Counted from the first letter of the stretch, positions 51,907 through 60,572 are shown. The stretch is DNA of 64,000 nt from JBKHDT01 sp046541195 (GCA_046541195.1 JBKHDT010000007.1:1-64000); one strand, 5' to 3'. Made by a program: numbers and translations. Notes: generated from the letters alone by a model not told the origin.

Positions 51907-52749
51907 TCATGCGTGGCCGGGCGCCTCGGCGCAGAGCGTGGCATGCAAGGCGCTGGAGTCTTCTTCCGAGCGGCCCAGTTCCTGCGCGAGTTCGACGATG
52001 TGCTGCAACCCGACCAGCTGGTGGGTGTCCAGGTGATGCCGGACGGCAGAACGGGTAAACGCCCGCAGGTCCAGCAGCAGCTCGGCAATGTCGGGGCCGC
52101 CGTCGCGGTCATGGCGGGCCGCCAGCATCCGGGGTGCCTGGCGGTCGAACTGCAGTGCATGGACGGGCGTGCAGGCAAGCAGCGCCAGGAACCGGTCCGG
52201 ATCGACTCCCTCGCGTACCACCAGGCCCAGACTCATGGCCAGGGCGCCGGTCATGGTCGCGCCGAGCTGGGCAAGCGCCAGCCGGACCGTGGCCACCTGG
52301 CCCACCGGCCCCAGGTACTCGGGCCGGCCGAGCGCCGAGAGAATGCCAATCTCGCTGTGGTAGTCTTCCTCGCGCCCACCGACCAGCAGCCGTTCACCGG
52401 CGATCGTCTCCTGCAGGGCGACCTCCAGATACCGGCCACCGGCGGTGGTGACCTGGCCGGCAAGGGCACGGACCTCCTGAGGTGCGTGACGGCCGGCGTC
52501 GATCAGGTGGCGACCGGCGAGCAACCGCGTCACGGAGTCCTGTGTCAGCCAGTCCTCGGTCTCGCCGGCCAGCTCGGAGGCCAGCACGACCCGGCCGGCG
52601 GGTCGGATCGCCTCCTCGATGGACCCGGGTGCCCCGGATGGCGCTTCGGCCCCGGCCGGAGCAAAGACAATCGGCTCGTGGCCGGCTGCACGCATCCGGT
52701 GGGCAATGCGATCGGCAGTGCGACCGGTCCCGATCAGGGCGATGGTCAT
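51907..52749 (-). CDS. NAD(P)-dependent beta-hydroxyacid dehydrogenase/imine-reductase-like protein
   Basis: A 280-residue protein from ATG 52749, which has AGAGGA upstream. The N-terminus MTIALIGTGRTADRIAHRMR is a Rossmann motif. The second half (about 150-280, GQVATVRLALAQLGATMTGALAMSLGLV) is the helical domain of 3-hydroxyisobutyrate-dehydrogenase-like enzymes. The catalytic Lys in the family's GxxGxGxxxK signature is not clear; Gln or Arg may occupy it, as in imine-reductase relatives. Substrate unknown. Confidence 0.75.
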   Translation of the reverse strand: MTIALIGTGRTADRIAHRMRAAGHEPIVFAPAGAEAPSGAPGSIEEAIRPAGRVVLASELAGETEDWLTQDSVTRLLAGRHLIDAGRHAPQEVRALAGQVTTAGGRYLEVALQETIAGERLLVGGREEDYHSEIGILSALGRPEYLGPVGQVATVRLALAQLGATMTGALAMSLGLVVREGVDPDRFLALLACTPVHALQFDRQAPRMLAARHDRDGGPDIAELLLDLRAFTRSAVRHHLDTHQLVGLQHIVELAQELGRSEEDSSALHATLCAEAPGHA

Positions 52750-52852
52750 GAATGCGATCCTCTCGGCCTGCATGCAGGCCCGATGATTGAACGAGGCAGG
52801 CAAGGTTGCCCTGCCATCGAGCGTAGCAGACGCCTTCGGAGATGACACAACA

Positions 52853-54298
52853 ATGACAGACTGGAAGGCCTTCCTGAATCCGGGCCGGCGCCGGCCCAGC
52901 CAGGCACCACCGCCGGCGCTGTTTCCCAGCGGCGAGACGCGCACCCAGATCGAGCGCGACTACGACCGGGTGCTCTTCTCGACGCCCGTTCGGCGGATGG
53001 CGGACAAGACCCAGGTCTTTCCGCTTGAGCGAAACGACATGGTCCGCACCCGGCTGACGCACTCGCACGAGGTCGCCAATCTCGCACGATCGGTGGGTAT
53101 CGACCTGGCCTTCAACCACGGGCTCGGCGGGGAGCTCGACAGCGCCCGGCGCGACATTCCCGCGCTTTTGGCCACCATCGGGCTGGCGCACGACCTGGGC
53201 AACCCGCCATTCGGCCACCAGGGCGAGGACGCGATCGCACGCTGGTTTGCCACCCACCGGCAGGCGGTACTGGATTCGGAGCCGGCCCTGACCCCGGCGA
53301 TGAAACAGGATTTCCTGCGCTTTGAAGGCAACGCCCAGACGTTGCGTCTGCTGACCAAGCTGCAGCTGATCAACGATGACTACGGCCTGAATCTGACCTT
53401 CGCAACCCTGGCGGCGCTGATGAAGTACCCGGTCGCCTCGGATCAGGTGAGCCGGACCAGCGTGAGCAGCCGCAAGCACGGCTACTTCCAGAGTGAGCGG
53501 CATATCGTGGAGGAGGTCCGCGAAGCCACCGGCCTTGCGCCGGGGCAGCGCCATCCCCTGACCTTCATCATGGAAGCCTGCGACGACATTGCCTACTCGG
53601 TGCTGGACGCCGAGGACGCGGTCAAGAAGCGTCTGGTGTCCTTCTCCGACATCGTGGCCTTCCTGCGCCACGCGGCCCCGGACGACCCGATGGTGGACTC
53701 GGTCTGCAACCAGGCGAGCGCGGAGCACAAGCAGTATCGGCAGGAACAGCTTTCGCCCGCCGAGCTCAACGACATTTCCATGCAGACATTCCGGATCCGG
53801 GCGATCAGCGCGCTGATGCAGGCGGTGGCACAGACCTGGCTGCAGAACCGGGAGGCCATCGAGTCCGGCCGGTTCGACCGCGAACTGATCGCCAGCTCCC
53901 GGGCGGCAGCCCTGCTTGATGCGCTCAAGCAGTTCAACTGGCGCCACGCCTACCGCCACAAGAGCGTCCTGCGGGTCGAGCTGACCGGCTTTCAGGTCAT
54001 CCACGGGCTGATGGATGCCTTCTGGTATGCCATCACCGACCGCGTCGACCCGGACAATCCCGGCTCGCCCAGGCGATCGCCGCTGTCGAGCTACATCTAC
54101 GGGCTGATTTCGGAAAACTACCGGCGGGTGTTCGAGTCGCCGGGCAACAACCTCCCTCTGCGCTACCGGGAAGCCCAGTTGCTGACCGACATGCTCGCCG
54201 GCATGACCGACTCCTACGCGGTCAGCCTCTGGGAGGAGATACGCCGATTCCAGCCGGAATATCCCGTCCCGTCATCCCAGGAGGATCGGACAACATGA
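52853..54298 (+). CDS. dgt: dGTPase (deoxyguanosinetriphosphate triphosphohydrolase-like)
   Basis: HD-domain enzyme that cleaves dNTPs to deoxynucleoside and triphosphate. 481 residues from ATG 52853, with GGAG about twelve bases upstream. Metal ligands are in RLTHSHEVANLARS (first His) and GLAHDLGNPPFGHQGED (His-Asp), with FIMEACDDIAYSVLDAEDA supplying the later Asp. Its stop overlaps the yfbR start (ATGA). Confidence 0.92.
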   Translation: MTDWKAFLNPGRRRPSQAPPPALFPSGETRTQIERDYDRVLFSTPVRRMADKTQVFPLERNDMVRTRLTHSHEVANLARSVGIDLAFNHGLGGELDSARRDIPALLATIGLAHDLGNPPFGHQGEDAIARWFATHRQAVLDSEPALTPAMKQDFLRFEGNAQTLRLLTKLQLINDDYGLNLTFATLAALMKYPVASDQVSRTSVSSRKHGYFQSERHIVEEVREATGLAPGQRHPLTFIMEACDDIAYSVLDAEDAVKKRLVSFSDIVAFLRHAAPDDPMVDSVCNQASAEHKQYRQEQLSPAELNDISMQTFRIRAISALMQAVAQTWLQNREAIESGRFDRELIASSRAAALLDALKQFNWRHAYRHKSVLRVELTGFQVIHGLMDAFWYAITDRVDPDNPGSPRRSPLSSYIYGLISENYRRVFESPGNNLPLRYREAQLLTDMLAGMTDSYAVSLWEEIRRFQPEYPVPSSQEDRTT

Positions 54299-54906
54299 GC
54301 GAAGATCGCCCCGGTCAGAGCCATTTTTTTGCCTACATGTCCCGGATGAAATACATCCACCGCTGGGGGCTGATGCGCAACACGCGTGACGAGAACGTCC
54401 AGGAACACAGCCTGCAGGTTGCCATGATCGCCCATGGACTGGCCGTCATCGGAAACCGCCTGTTCAACGAGCGCAATGATCCGGGGACCATCGTGCTGGT
54501 GGCGCTCTACCACGACGCCAGCGAAATCATCACCGGTGATCTGCCCACGCCAATCAAGTACTTCGACCCATCGATCACACACGCCTACAAGGCGCTGGAA
54601 AAACAGGCCGAGCGCAAGCTCAGCGGCCTGCTGCCCGAACCGCTGAGGGAAGACTTCGCCCGCGTGATGGAAACGCACCGGGTCGACCCGCAGATCCTGC
54701 GAATCGTCAAGGCGGCCGACTCGCTTGCCGGCTATCTCAAGTGTGTGGAAGAAGAATCCGCCGGCAACGGCGAATTTCGCCGGGCGCGGGAATACCTGGC
54801 CGGAAAGCTCGACGGGATGGAAGCCACCTTGCCGGCCGTGCGCTATTTTCGGGAACACTTCATCGAGAGCTTCTCGCTGACCCTCGACGACTTGAGCCAC
54901 CAGTGA
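54295..54906 (+). CDS. yfbR: 5'-Deoxynucleotidase YfbR
   Basis: HD-domain nucleotidase that dephosphorylates dNMPs. 203 residues. Signatures are SRMKYIHRWGLMRNTRDENVQEHS (within about 15-38; key His residues in HRWGLMR and QEHS), VALYHDASEIITGDLPTPIKY and IVKAADSLAGYLKC. It is translationally coupled to dgt, placing two dNTP/dNMP-degrading enzymes in one unit. Confidence 0.94.
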   Translation: MSEDRPGQSHFFAYMSRMKYIHRWGLMRNTRDENVQEHSLQVAMIAHGLAVIGNRLFNERNDPGTIVLVALYHDASEIITGDLPTPIKYFDPSITHAYKALEKQAERKLSGLLPEPLREDFARVMETHRVDPQILRIVKAADSLAGYLKCVEEESAGNGEFRRAREYLAGKLDGMEATLPAVRYFREHFIESFSLTLDDLSHQ

Positions 54907-55033
54907 CGCACCGGCCCCCAGGCCTGGCGTCCGGCGCAGCAGCAGGAAGCGCCGATGCGGTCATCGCCTCCGGCGCGGGGTCCGGGTGTCCCGTCATGGT
55001 CAATCCGTAACCGGGCACAGGCCGGGCCCCAGG

Positions 55034-55067
55034 GCGAAACCGGCGGGCGAAACCGGCGGACGAAACT
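55034..55067. repeat. Short tandem repeat (13 bp x 2 plus partial)
   Basis: GCGAAACCGGCGG at 55034-55046 is repeated exactly at 55047-55059, with a partial third unit ACGAAACTCC. It lies in the 297-bp convergent gap between yfbR and tal, which otherwise holds the tal terminator and no recognisable gene. Confidence 0.7.
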
Positions 55068-55121
55068 CCGCGCCGGGTTCAGCCAGGACCGGGGCGGACC
55101 CACCATGCGCGGCCCCTGCGC

Positions 55122-55143
55122 AAAAGGCCCGCCGAAGCGGGCC
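55122..55143 (-). terminator. Intrinsic terminator of tal
   Basis: On the minus strand GGCCCGC-TTCG-GCGGGCC forms a perfect 7-bp stem with a UUCG loop followed by TTTT. It lies about 60 bp past the tal stop. Confidence 0.8.
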
Positions 55144-55203
55144 GGGACGATATCCACGCAGGTCATCACGCGCCGCGACGGCGCGCAGGTCCGGAGCGGG
55201 TCA

Positions 55204-56301
55204 TCAGGCCCGCCGGATTTCCTCGAGCAGGTCATCGAAGGACTTCTGGAAGCTGTCCACGCCCTCATCCTGAAGCTGCTCGCCGATCTGCCCGTCCATG
55301 TCGATCCCCAGCCGGTCCAGCGCGGCCCAGACCCGGTCGGACTCTTCCATGCCGGGCTTGAGGCTCGAATGGATCGTGCCGTGATCGGCAAAAGCCTCAA
55401 GGGTCTTGTTCGGCATGGTATTGATCGTTTCCGGTGCGATCAGGTTCTCGACGTAGAGCAGGTCGGAGTATTCGGGGTTCTTGGTGCCGGTGCTCGCCCA
55501 GAGCATGTACTGGCCGCGGGCGCCATGCTGGGCCATCGGCGCGAAGTCCTCGCCCTTGAAGGCCTCCTCGTAGATCCGGTACGCCTGCCGGGCCATGGCC
55601 ACGGCCGCCTTGCCCCGCAGCGCCAGGGCCTCCTCGGTACCGATTTCCTCAAGCTTTTTGTCGACCAGCGTATCGACGCGGCTGAGGAACAGGCTGGCCA
55701 CCGCGCGCACGCGGCTGACCGCGCCACCGGAGGCCTTCAAAGCCTCGAGGCCCCGCTTGTAGGCAGCGAAGGCTTCACGCACGTGGCGCAGGGAGAACAT
55801 CAGGGTCACGTTGACGCTGACACCGCGGCCGATCAGCTGCTCGAAGGCCTCAAGCCCCTCTTTGGTGCTGGGAATCTTGATCAGCAGGTTGGGCCGATCC
55901 GCCATCGCGCGCAGCCGCTCGGCCGCCGCCACGCTCGCCGTGGCGTTGTGCGCGATGCCCGGGGACTCCTCCCAGCTGACCCAGCCATCCTCGCCGTGGC
56001 TCTGGTCGTAGATGGGCCGAAGCATGTCACAGGCCTGGCGAATGTCCTCCAGCACCAAGTGCTCGTAGACCACCTCGATGTCGTCATACTCGCCCTTGAG
56101 GCGCCGGATATCCGCCTTGTAGTCCTCGCTGCCTGCGATGGCCTTCTGGAAGATGGTTGGGTTGGACGTCACGCCACGAATGCCGTAGTCGCGCACGTAG
56201 GTGGCCAGTTTGCCGCCGTGCAGCAACTCGCGGGATAGGTTGTCCAGCCAAAGGCTCTGACCCTGGCTCTCGTAAAGCATGCTGAGCCCACCGTTTGCCA
56301 T
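55204..56301 (-). CDS. tal: Transaldolase (long, actinobacterial/cyanobacterial-type)
   Basis: Pentose-phosphate enzyme exchanging a dihydroxyacetone unit between sugar phosphates. 365 residues from ATG 56301, with AAGGAG at ideal distance. Features are VTSNPTIFQKAI, the Schiff-base lysine in NLLIKIPSTKEG and FLSRVDTLVDKKL. The length and N-terminus (QSLWLDNLSRELL) match the longer subfamily (like that in mycobacteria), not TalB of E. coli. It is followed by a clear terminator. Confidence 0.94.
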   Translation of the reverse strand: MANGGLSMLYESQGQSLWLDNLSRELLHGGKLATYVRDYGIRGVTSNPTIFQKAIAGSEDYKADIRRLKGEYDDIEVVYEHLVLEDIRQACDMLRPIYDQSHGEDGWVSWEESPGIAHNATASVAAAERLRAMADRPNLLIKIPSTKEGLEAFEQLIGRGVSVNVTLMFSLRHVREAFAAYKRGLEALKASGGAVSRVRAVASLFLSRVDTLVDKKLEEIGTEEALALRGKAAVAMARQAYRIYEEAFKGEDFAPMAQHGARGQYMLWASTGTKNPEYSDLLYVENLIAPETINTMPNKTLEAFADHGTIHSSLKPGMEESDRVWAALDRLGIDMDGQIGEQLQDEGVDSFQKSFDDLLEEIRRA

Positions 56302-56528
56302 GACTTGCTCCTTCAGATTCTGGTGGTATTCGGGCGACGGAATGATCCGCCCTGTTTCACGCACAAGTGTCGTTGCCGCGCCCTGCAGGCGTCAGCAACA
56401 TGATCGCCGACCCGCACCCGGGCGGATGGGGAAGGCGCACAGTGCCAGTATAGCCCGGATGGCCGCTCCCGGCCTGCATGCGGCAACGTCCTCGCCGAAA
56501 CGCCCGAACCGCCCGGGCGCGCCGGCAA

Positions 56529-57443
56529 TCACGGCCTGGCCTTTCTGGGGTCAAAAGGCAGCGAACTGCGCATTTCCTCGTAGAACTCGCGGGCTTCGGT
56601 GGTGTGCGCCGGCGGCGTGTGAATCTGGAGCCGGACATAAAAATCGCCTGGCGGCTCGCCCGGCAAGCCTCGCCCCCTGAGCCGCAGTCGCTTGCCGGAC
56701 TGGGTCCCGGCCGGAACATTGACCTGCGCGATCCCTCCGCCGGGCAAATGCACGGGCACCTTGGACCCCAGGGCGGCCTCCCAGGGCGTGATCGGCAGGT
56801 CGTGGTGAATGTCGCGCCCTTCCAGGCTGTATCCATCACCGGAGACCGGCGTGACGGTCAGGAGCAGGTCTCCGGCCGATCCGCCGTGTCTGCCTGGCGC
56901 GCCCTGGCCGGCGAGGCGAATCTTCTTTCCCGGGCCGATACCGGCGGGCAGGTTCACCATCAACTGACGTGCGCTGCCGTCCGCGTCGCGGACCACGCAG
57001 GGTCGCTTGCCCCCGATCGCCAGGTCGGCCACGGTCACTTCCAGCGTACCGCTGCGGTCGGCGCCACGAACCGCGGCGGGGCGCTCTTTCCAGCCAAAGT
57101 CACGATCCCCGAAAAAGGCTCTGAAAAACTCCGAGAAGCCCCCCGGGGTCGAGTTGCGAAACTCCCTGGAAAACGCCTCGGCATCGAACCCGCCCGGGGC
57201 CGGGCCGCCGACCTCGTCCCCGGCGCGGTAGCCCCGGCCGAGCGCATCGTAGCGCGCACGCTTCTCGGGATCACCCAGTACCTCGTAGGCCTCCTTCGCG
57301 TCCTTGAAACGGGCTTCAGCCATCGAGGACGGGTTGCGGTCAGGGTGGTACTTCTGCGCCAGTCGACGGTAGGCGCGCTTGACCTCGTCGCGGGATGCGT
57401 TGCGGTCCACGCCGAGCACCGCGTAGTAGTCCTTGAACTTCAA
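56529..57443 (-). CDS. cbpA: DnaJ-type co-chaperone CbpA
   Basis: Class B J-protein of 304 residues. J domain at 1-68 with the HPD motif in YHPDRNPS, then a Gly/Phe-rich linker (about 80-115) and two beta-sandwich substrate domains (about 130-300). No zinc fingers, as expected for CbpA. It follows hsp20 on the same strand, but a terminator lies between, so it probably has its own promoter. It would stimulate DnaK ATPase. Confidence 0.93.
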   Translation of the reverse strand: MKFKDYYAVLGVDRNASRDEVKRAYRRLAQKYHPDRNPSSMAEARFKDAKEAYEVLGDPEKRARYDALGRGYRAGDEVGGPAPGGFDAEAFSREFRNSTPGGFSEFFRAFFGDRDFGWKERPAAVRGADRSGTLEVTVADLAIGGKRPCVVRDADGSARQLMVNLPAGIGPGKKIRLAGQGAPGRHGGSAGDLLLTVTPVSGDGYSLEGRDIHHDLPITPWEAALGSKVPVHLPGGGIAQVNVPAGTQSGKRLRLRGRGLPGEPPGDFYVRLQIHTPPAHTTEAREFYEEMRSSLPFDPRKARP

Positions 57444-57598
57444 TCGGCTGTCACCTGCACTTGAATCGAAAGCTTGAGTCGGAAGCGTGCGGCACGGCCG
57501 GTCAGATCATCTTCGGTCCGCGCAGCCGCCCCCAAAGCATGCCACGGGTGACCGGCCGGTTGCACCCGCGCATGGCGCCGGCCGCCTCCGGGCCCATG

Positions 57599-57624
57599 AA
57601 AAAAGGTCCGGACGAGGCCGGACC
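57599..57624 (-). terminator. Intrinsic terminator of hsp20
   Basis: On the minus strand GGTCCGG and CCGGACC pair around a six-base loop and are followed by TTTTTT. It lies about 60 bp past the hsp20 stop. Confidence 0.82.
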
Positions 57625-57683
57625 CATGGCAGACGCGGCGACCGGCGCAGCCGACATCCGCCGCGCCCACGTCTGGCAACGCG

Positions 57684-58130
57684 TCATTCGACGGCAATGC
57701 GCCTGGGCTGCCGAGCCTGGGTCTTGGGCAGGGTGAGCGTCAGCACGCCATGCTCGCACCGGGCGCCGATATGCTCCACGTCGACACCCTCGGGCAGGGT
57801 GAACCGACGCAGAAAACGGCCGTGACTGCGCTCCACGCGCGTGTAGCCTTCCTGCGCGGACTTCATTTCGCTGTTGCGCTCGCCCTTGATTTCCAGAACA
57901 CCATCCTCGGCGGTGATCTCGATGTGCTTGCCATCCACCCCCGGAATGTCCATGTGCAACAGGTACTGCGATTCCTCTTCCTTGATATCCACTGCCGGCG
58001 CCCAGTCCGCGCGCGGCTGGTCCATGGCCTGCTGGTTGTCGCCACCGGCAAGCCGCGGCTGAAACATGTTGTCCATTTCCTTGTAGAGCTGGTTGAGCAT
58101 GCTCCAGGGTTCGTAGTGTTTCAGGGTCAT
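57684..58130 (-). CDS. Small heat-shock protein, Hsp20/alpha-crystallin family
   Basis: ATP-independent holdase of 148 residues from ATG 58130 (GGAGG upstream). An N-terminal arm (MTLKHYEPWSMLNQLYKEM) precedes the alpha-crystallin domain (about 42-135: WAPAVDIKEEESQYLLHMDIPG within 42-63, then GVLEIKGER and FTLPEGVD). The C-terminal region includes GVLTLTLPK; the I-x-I anchor is weak (RRIAVE). A sigma-32-type promoter lies upstream. Confidence 0.95.
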   Translation of the reverse strand: MTLKHYEPWSMLNQLYKEMDNMFQPRLAGGDNQQAMDQPRADWAPAVDIKEEESQYLLHMDIPGVDGKHIEITAEDGVLEIKGERNSEMKSAQEGYTRVERSHGRFLRRFTLPEGVDVEHIGARCEHGVLTLTLPKTQARQPRRIAVE

Positions 58131-58135
58131 GAGAC

Positions 58136-58201
58136 ACCTCCATCGACAGCTGGTTTTCACTCGGCCGGAAAATACGGCACGCCCGGCCACCTGATGGAGA
58201 T
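58136..58201 (-). promoter_or_regulatory. Inverted repeat that could sequester the hsp20 ribosome site
   Basis: In minus-strand sense, AUCUCCAUC (58201-58193) can pair over nine bases with GAUGGAGGU (58144-58136), which contains the hsp20 Shine-Dalgarno. Between them GGCCGG and CCGGCC form an inner hairpin. This is the layout of an RNA thermometer. However, the sigma-32 promoter just upstream would start transcription near 58190, past the 5' strand of the helix, so the structure forms only if a transcript begins further upstream. Confidence 0.4.
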
Positions 58202-58232
58202 TTGGCGACGCCATCGGCAAATTCAAGGGATA
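58200..58232 (-). promoter_or_regulatory. Sigma-32 heat-shock promoter for hsp20
   Basis: On the minus strand TATCCCTTGAA (58232-58222) matches the sigma-32 -35 consensus well, and CGCCAAAT (58207-58200) matches the -10 element CCCCATNT at five or six of eight positions, with 14 bp between. It lies 70 bp before the hsp20 start codon. Confidence 0.72.
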
Positions 58233-58268
58233 TTTTCGATCCCAGGTCCGCGCAGGATCGACACGCAC

Positions 58269-58300
58269 AAAAAACCGCCCGGGACCGTGCCCCGGGCGGT
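58269..58300 (-). terminator. Intrinsic terminator of rpmJ (possibly bidirectional)
   Basis: ACCGCCCGGG (58274-58283) and CCCGGGCGGT (58291-58300) form a perfect 10-bp stem with a seven-base loop. On the minus strand it is followed by a run of T, ending the rpmJ transcript. On the plus strand the T run is short. Confidence 0.82.
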
Positions 58301-58360
58301 TCTTTTGCCAGCGTTCCCTTGTCGTGCGTTGCAAGGCCGGTTCAGACCCCGCGCGAACAC

Positions 58361-58486
58361 TCAGCGCTGGCGCGCCTTGAAACGCGGATTGGTCTTGTTG
58401 ATCACATAGACCTTGCCGCGCCGACGCACGATCTGGCAATCCTTGTGCCGCTTCTTCGCGGACTTCAGTGAAGACAGTATTTTCAT
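58361..58486 (-). CDS. rpmJ: 50S ribosomal protein L36, zinc-independent type (YkgO-like)
   Basis: A 41-residue protein from ATG 58486 (GAGGG upstream). The sequence MKILSSLKSAKKRHKDCQIV, then RRRGKVYVINKTNPRFKARQR, is the type B form of L36, with a single Cys and no zinc ribbon. In E. coli the equivalent YkgO replaces zinc-bound L36 when zinc is short. No clear Zur palindrome was seen. It has its own promoter and terminator. Confidence 0.95.
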   Translation of the reverse strand: MKILSSLKSAKKRHKDCQIVRRRGKVYVINKTNPRFKARQR

Positions 58487-58534
58487 CACACCCTCAGTTG
58501 CCCCTTTCGGGACGGCAAAATCGTAAAGCGCGAC

Positions 58535-58564
58535 ATTATAAGCTGCCCCGGCCAGAAGAGACAA
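58535..58564 (-). promoter_or_regulatory. Sigma-70 promoter for rpmJ
   Basis: On the minus strand TTGTCT (58564-58559) and a perfect TATAAT (58540-58535) are 18 bp apart, about 50 bp before the rpmJ start codon. Confidence 0.62.
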
Positions 58565-58772
58565 GTGCCGATTGCTTCGCGCAGCGCGTCGCCCTCGGGC
58601 TCGGGAACCCCGCCCGCGGCCTGCAAGTCCCGGAGCGCAAGACCGGTACGCCACTTGCCTGACGGGATTCGTCCCGCGTTCGCATACCGATTACAATCCC
58701 GTCTCTTGGACCGACCGGTCGCGATCACGCCGGCTGGCCACAACGACCCAGAACCCAGGAGCCTCCATCGAC

Positions 58773-59372
58773 ATGACCGACATCGTGCTCGCCACCGGCA
58801 ACCCCGGCAAGATCCGGGAACTCGACCAGATGCTCGAAGGCACGGGGCTGCGGGTCCGTGCCCAGTCCCACTGGAATGTGCCGGAGGTCGACGAGACTGG
58901 CATGACCTTCGTGGAAAACGCCCTGCTCAAGGCCCGGAATGCCGCCGCCCACACCGGGCTGCCGGCCGTCGGCGACGACTCGGGCATCGAGGTGCGCGCA
59001 CTCAACGACGCCCCGGGCATCTACTCGGCGCGTTATGCCGGACCCGCCGCCACCGACGCGGACAACAACCGCAAGCTGCTCGAAGCCATGCGCAACGTCC
59101 CGGCCGACCGCAGGCAGGCACGATTCGTTTGCGTGATGGTCTACCTGCGTCACGCCAAGGATGCGACCCCGATCATCGCGCAGGGCACCTTCGAAGGCGA
59201 GATCCTGCCCGAGCACGACGGGGCCGGCGGGTTCGGCTACGACCCGATCTTCCATGTGCCGGAATACAACTGCAGCGCGGCGCGGCTCTCCGAGTCGGTC
59301 AAGAACCGCATCAGTCATCGCGCCAGGGCCCTGCGCGCGCTGGTCGAGCAACTGCGCCAGGGCTGCGCCTGA
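58773..59372 (+). CDS. rdgB: XTP/dITP diphosphatase RdgB
   Basis: House-cleaning pyrophosphatase that removes non-canonical purine nucleotides; 199 residues. Signatures are VLATGNPGKIREL (about 5-17), AVGDDSGIEVRAL and FGYDPIFHVPE, with SHRARAL near the C-terminus. AGGAG lies about 13 bases before ATG 58773. hemW follows after 6 bp, a common gammaproteobacterial pair. Confidence 0.96.
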   Translation: MTDIVLATGNPGKIRELDQMLEGTGLRVRAQSHWNVPEVDETGMTFVENALLKARNAAAHTGLPAVGDDSGIEVRALNDAPGIYSARYAGPAATDADNNRKLLEAMRNVPADRRQARFVCVMVYLRHAKDATPIIAQGTFEGEILPEHDGAGGFGYDPIFHVPEYNCSAARLSESVKNRISHRARALRALVEQLRQGCA

Positions 59373-59378
59373 GCAGCC

Positions 59379-60536
59379 ATGCTGAACATCACCGCGCTCT
59401 CGCCGCTGGGACTCTACGTCCACCTGCCGTGGTGCGTCCGCAAGTGTCCCTACTGCGACTTCAACTCGCATGCATTGCGGAACGACAGCCTGCCCGAGCG
59501 TGACTACGTGGACGCGCTGCTGCGTGACCTGGAGCCGGAGCTGCCCCTGATCTGGGGTCGTCAGGTGGACACGGTATTCATCGGCGGCGGAACCCCGAGC
59601 CTGTTCACCCCCGAGGCCCTGGATCGGCTCTTTTCCGGCCTGCGCGCCCTGCTCAACCTCAGACCGGAGATCGAGATCACCCTGGAGGCCAACCCGGGCG
59701 CGGTCGAGCGCGGTCGCTTCGCCGAATATCGGGCGCTGGGAATCAACCGGATCTCGATCGGGGTGCAAAGCTTCGATGCCGGCTGCCTGGAGCGACTGGG
59801 CCGGATCCACGGGCCGGAAGACGCCGAGCGCGCCGCCGAGGCGGTAATCGACGCCGGCTTCGACGACTTCAACCTGGACCTGATGTTCGGTCTGCCCGGA
59901 CAGACCCCCGACATGGCCCAACGGGATCTCGAACGCGCCCTGGTCTTCGATCCGCCGCACCTGTCCTGGTACCAGCTGACTCTGGAGCCGAACACGCTGT
60001 TTGCCGCCCGGCCGCCGACCCTGCCGGACGCGGACACCATCGCCTCGATCCACGATGCCGGCATCGCCCGGCTGGCAGCAGCCGGACTCGAACAGTACGA
60101 GGTTTCTGCCTTTGCCCGTCCGGGTCGCGAATGCCGCCACAATCTCAACTACTGGCAGTTTGGCGACTATCTGGGCATCGGTGCCGGCGCGCATGGCAAG
60201 CTGACCCTGGCAGCGGAAGCGCGCATCCTGCGCCGGGCACGGCACCGGCATCCCGAACAGTTCATGCGACTGGCGGGCACTCACGAGGCTTTCACCGAAA
60301 CGACGGTCGCCGAGCGCGACCTGCCCTTCGAATTCATGCTCAACGCCTTGAGGCTGCGCGCCGGCTTCGCGGTGCCCGTGTTTTTCGAACGCACCGGCCT
60401 GCCGATCAGTCAGGTGCAAGACACGCTGACCGGGGCGGAACGCGACGGGCTGATCGACTGGGACATCACCCGCATCCGGCCATCCGACACCGGTTGGCGC
60501 TACCTCAACGACCTGCTGCAGCGTTTCCTGCCCTGA
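59379..60536 (+). CDS. hemW: Haem chaperone HemW (radical SAM, HemN-like)
   Basis: A 385-residue radical-SAM protein that binds haem and delivers it to apoproteins. The cluster motif is WCVRKCPYCDFNSH (CxxxCxxC). FIGGGTPSLF, EANPGAVE and RISIGVQSFD are family signatures. It is shorter than coproporphyrinogen dehydrogenase HemN and lacks the HemN N-terminal extension, which supports HemW. Paired with rdgB. Confidence 0.95.
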   Translation: MLNITALSPLGLYVHLPWCVRKCPYCDFNSHALRNDSLPERDYVDALLRDLEPELPLIWGRQVDTVFIGGGTPSLFTPEALDRLFSGLRALLNLRPEIEITLEANPGAVERGRFAEYRALGINRISIGVQSFDAGCLERLGRIHGPEDAERAAEAVIDAGFDDFNLDLMFGLPGQTPDMAQRDLERALVFDPPHLSWYQLTLEPNTLFAARPPTLPDADTIASIHDAGIARLAAAGLEQYEVSAFARPGRECRHNLNYWQFGDYLGIGAGAHGKLTLAAEARILRRARHRHPEQFMRLAGTHEAFTETTVAERDLPFEFMLNALRLRAGFAVPVFFERTGLPISQVQDTLTGAERDGLIDWDITRIRPSDTGWRYLNDLLQRFLP

Positions 60537-60572
60537 GCGGTCGCCCGGGCCGCCGGGAACCTGTCTGGAAAG

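Noticed and set aside
54907..55203. Small genes between yfbR and tal
   Set aside because: Open frames here lack ribosome sites and family resemblance; the region is better explained by a tandem repeat and the tal terminator.
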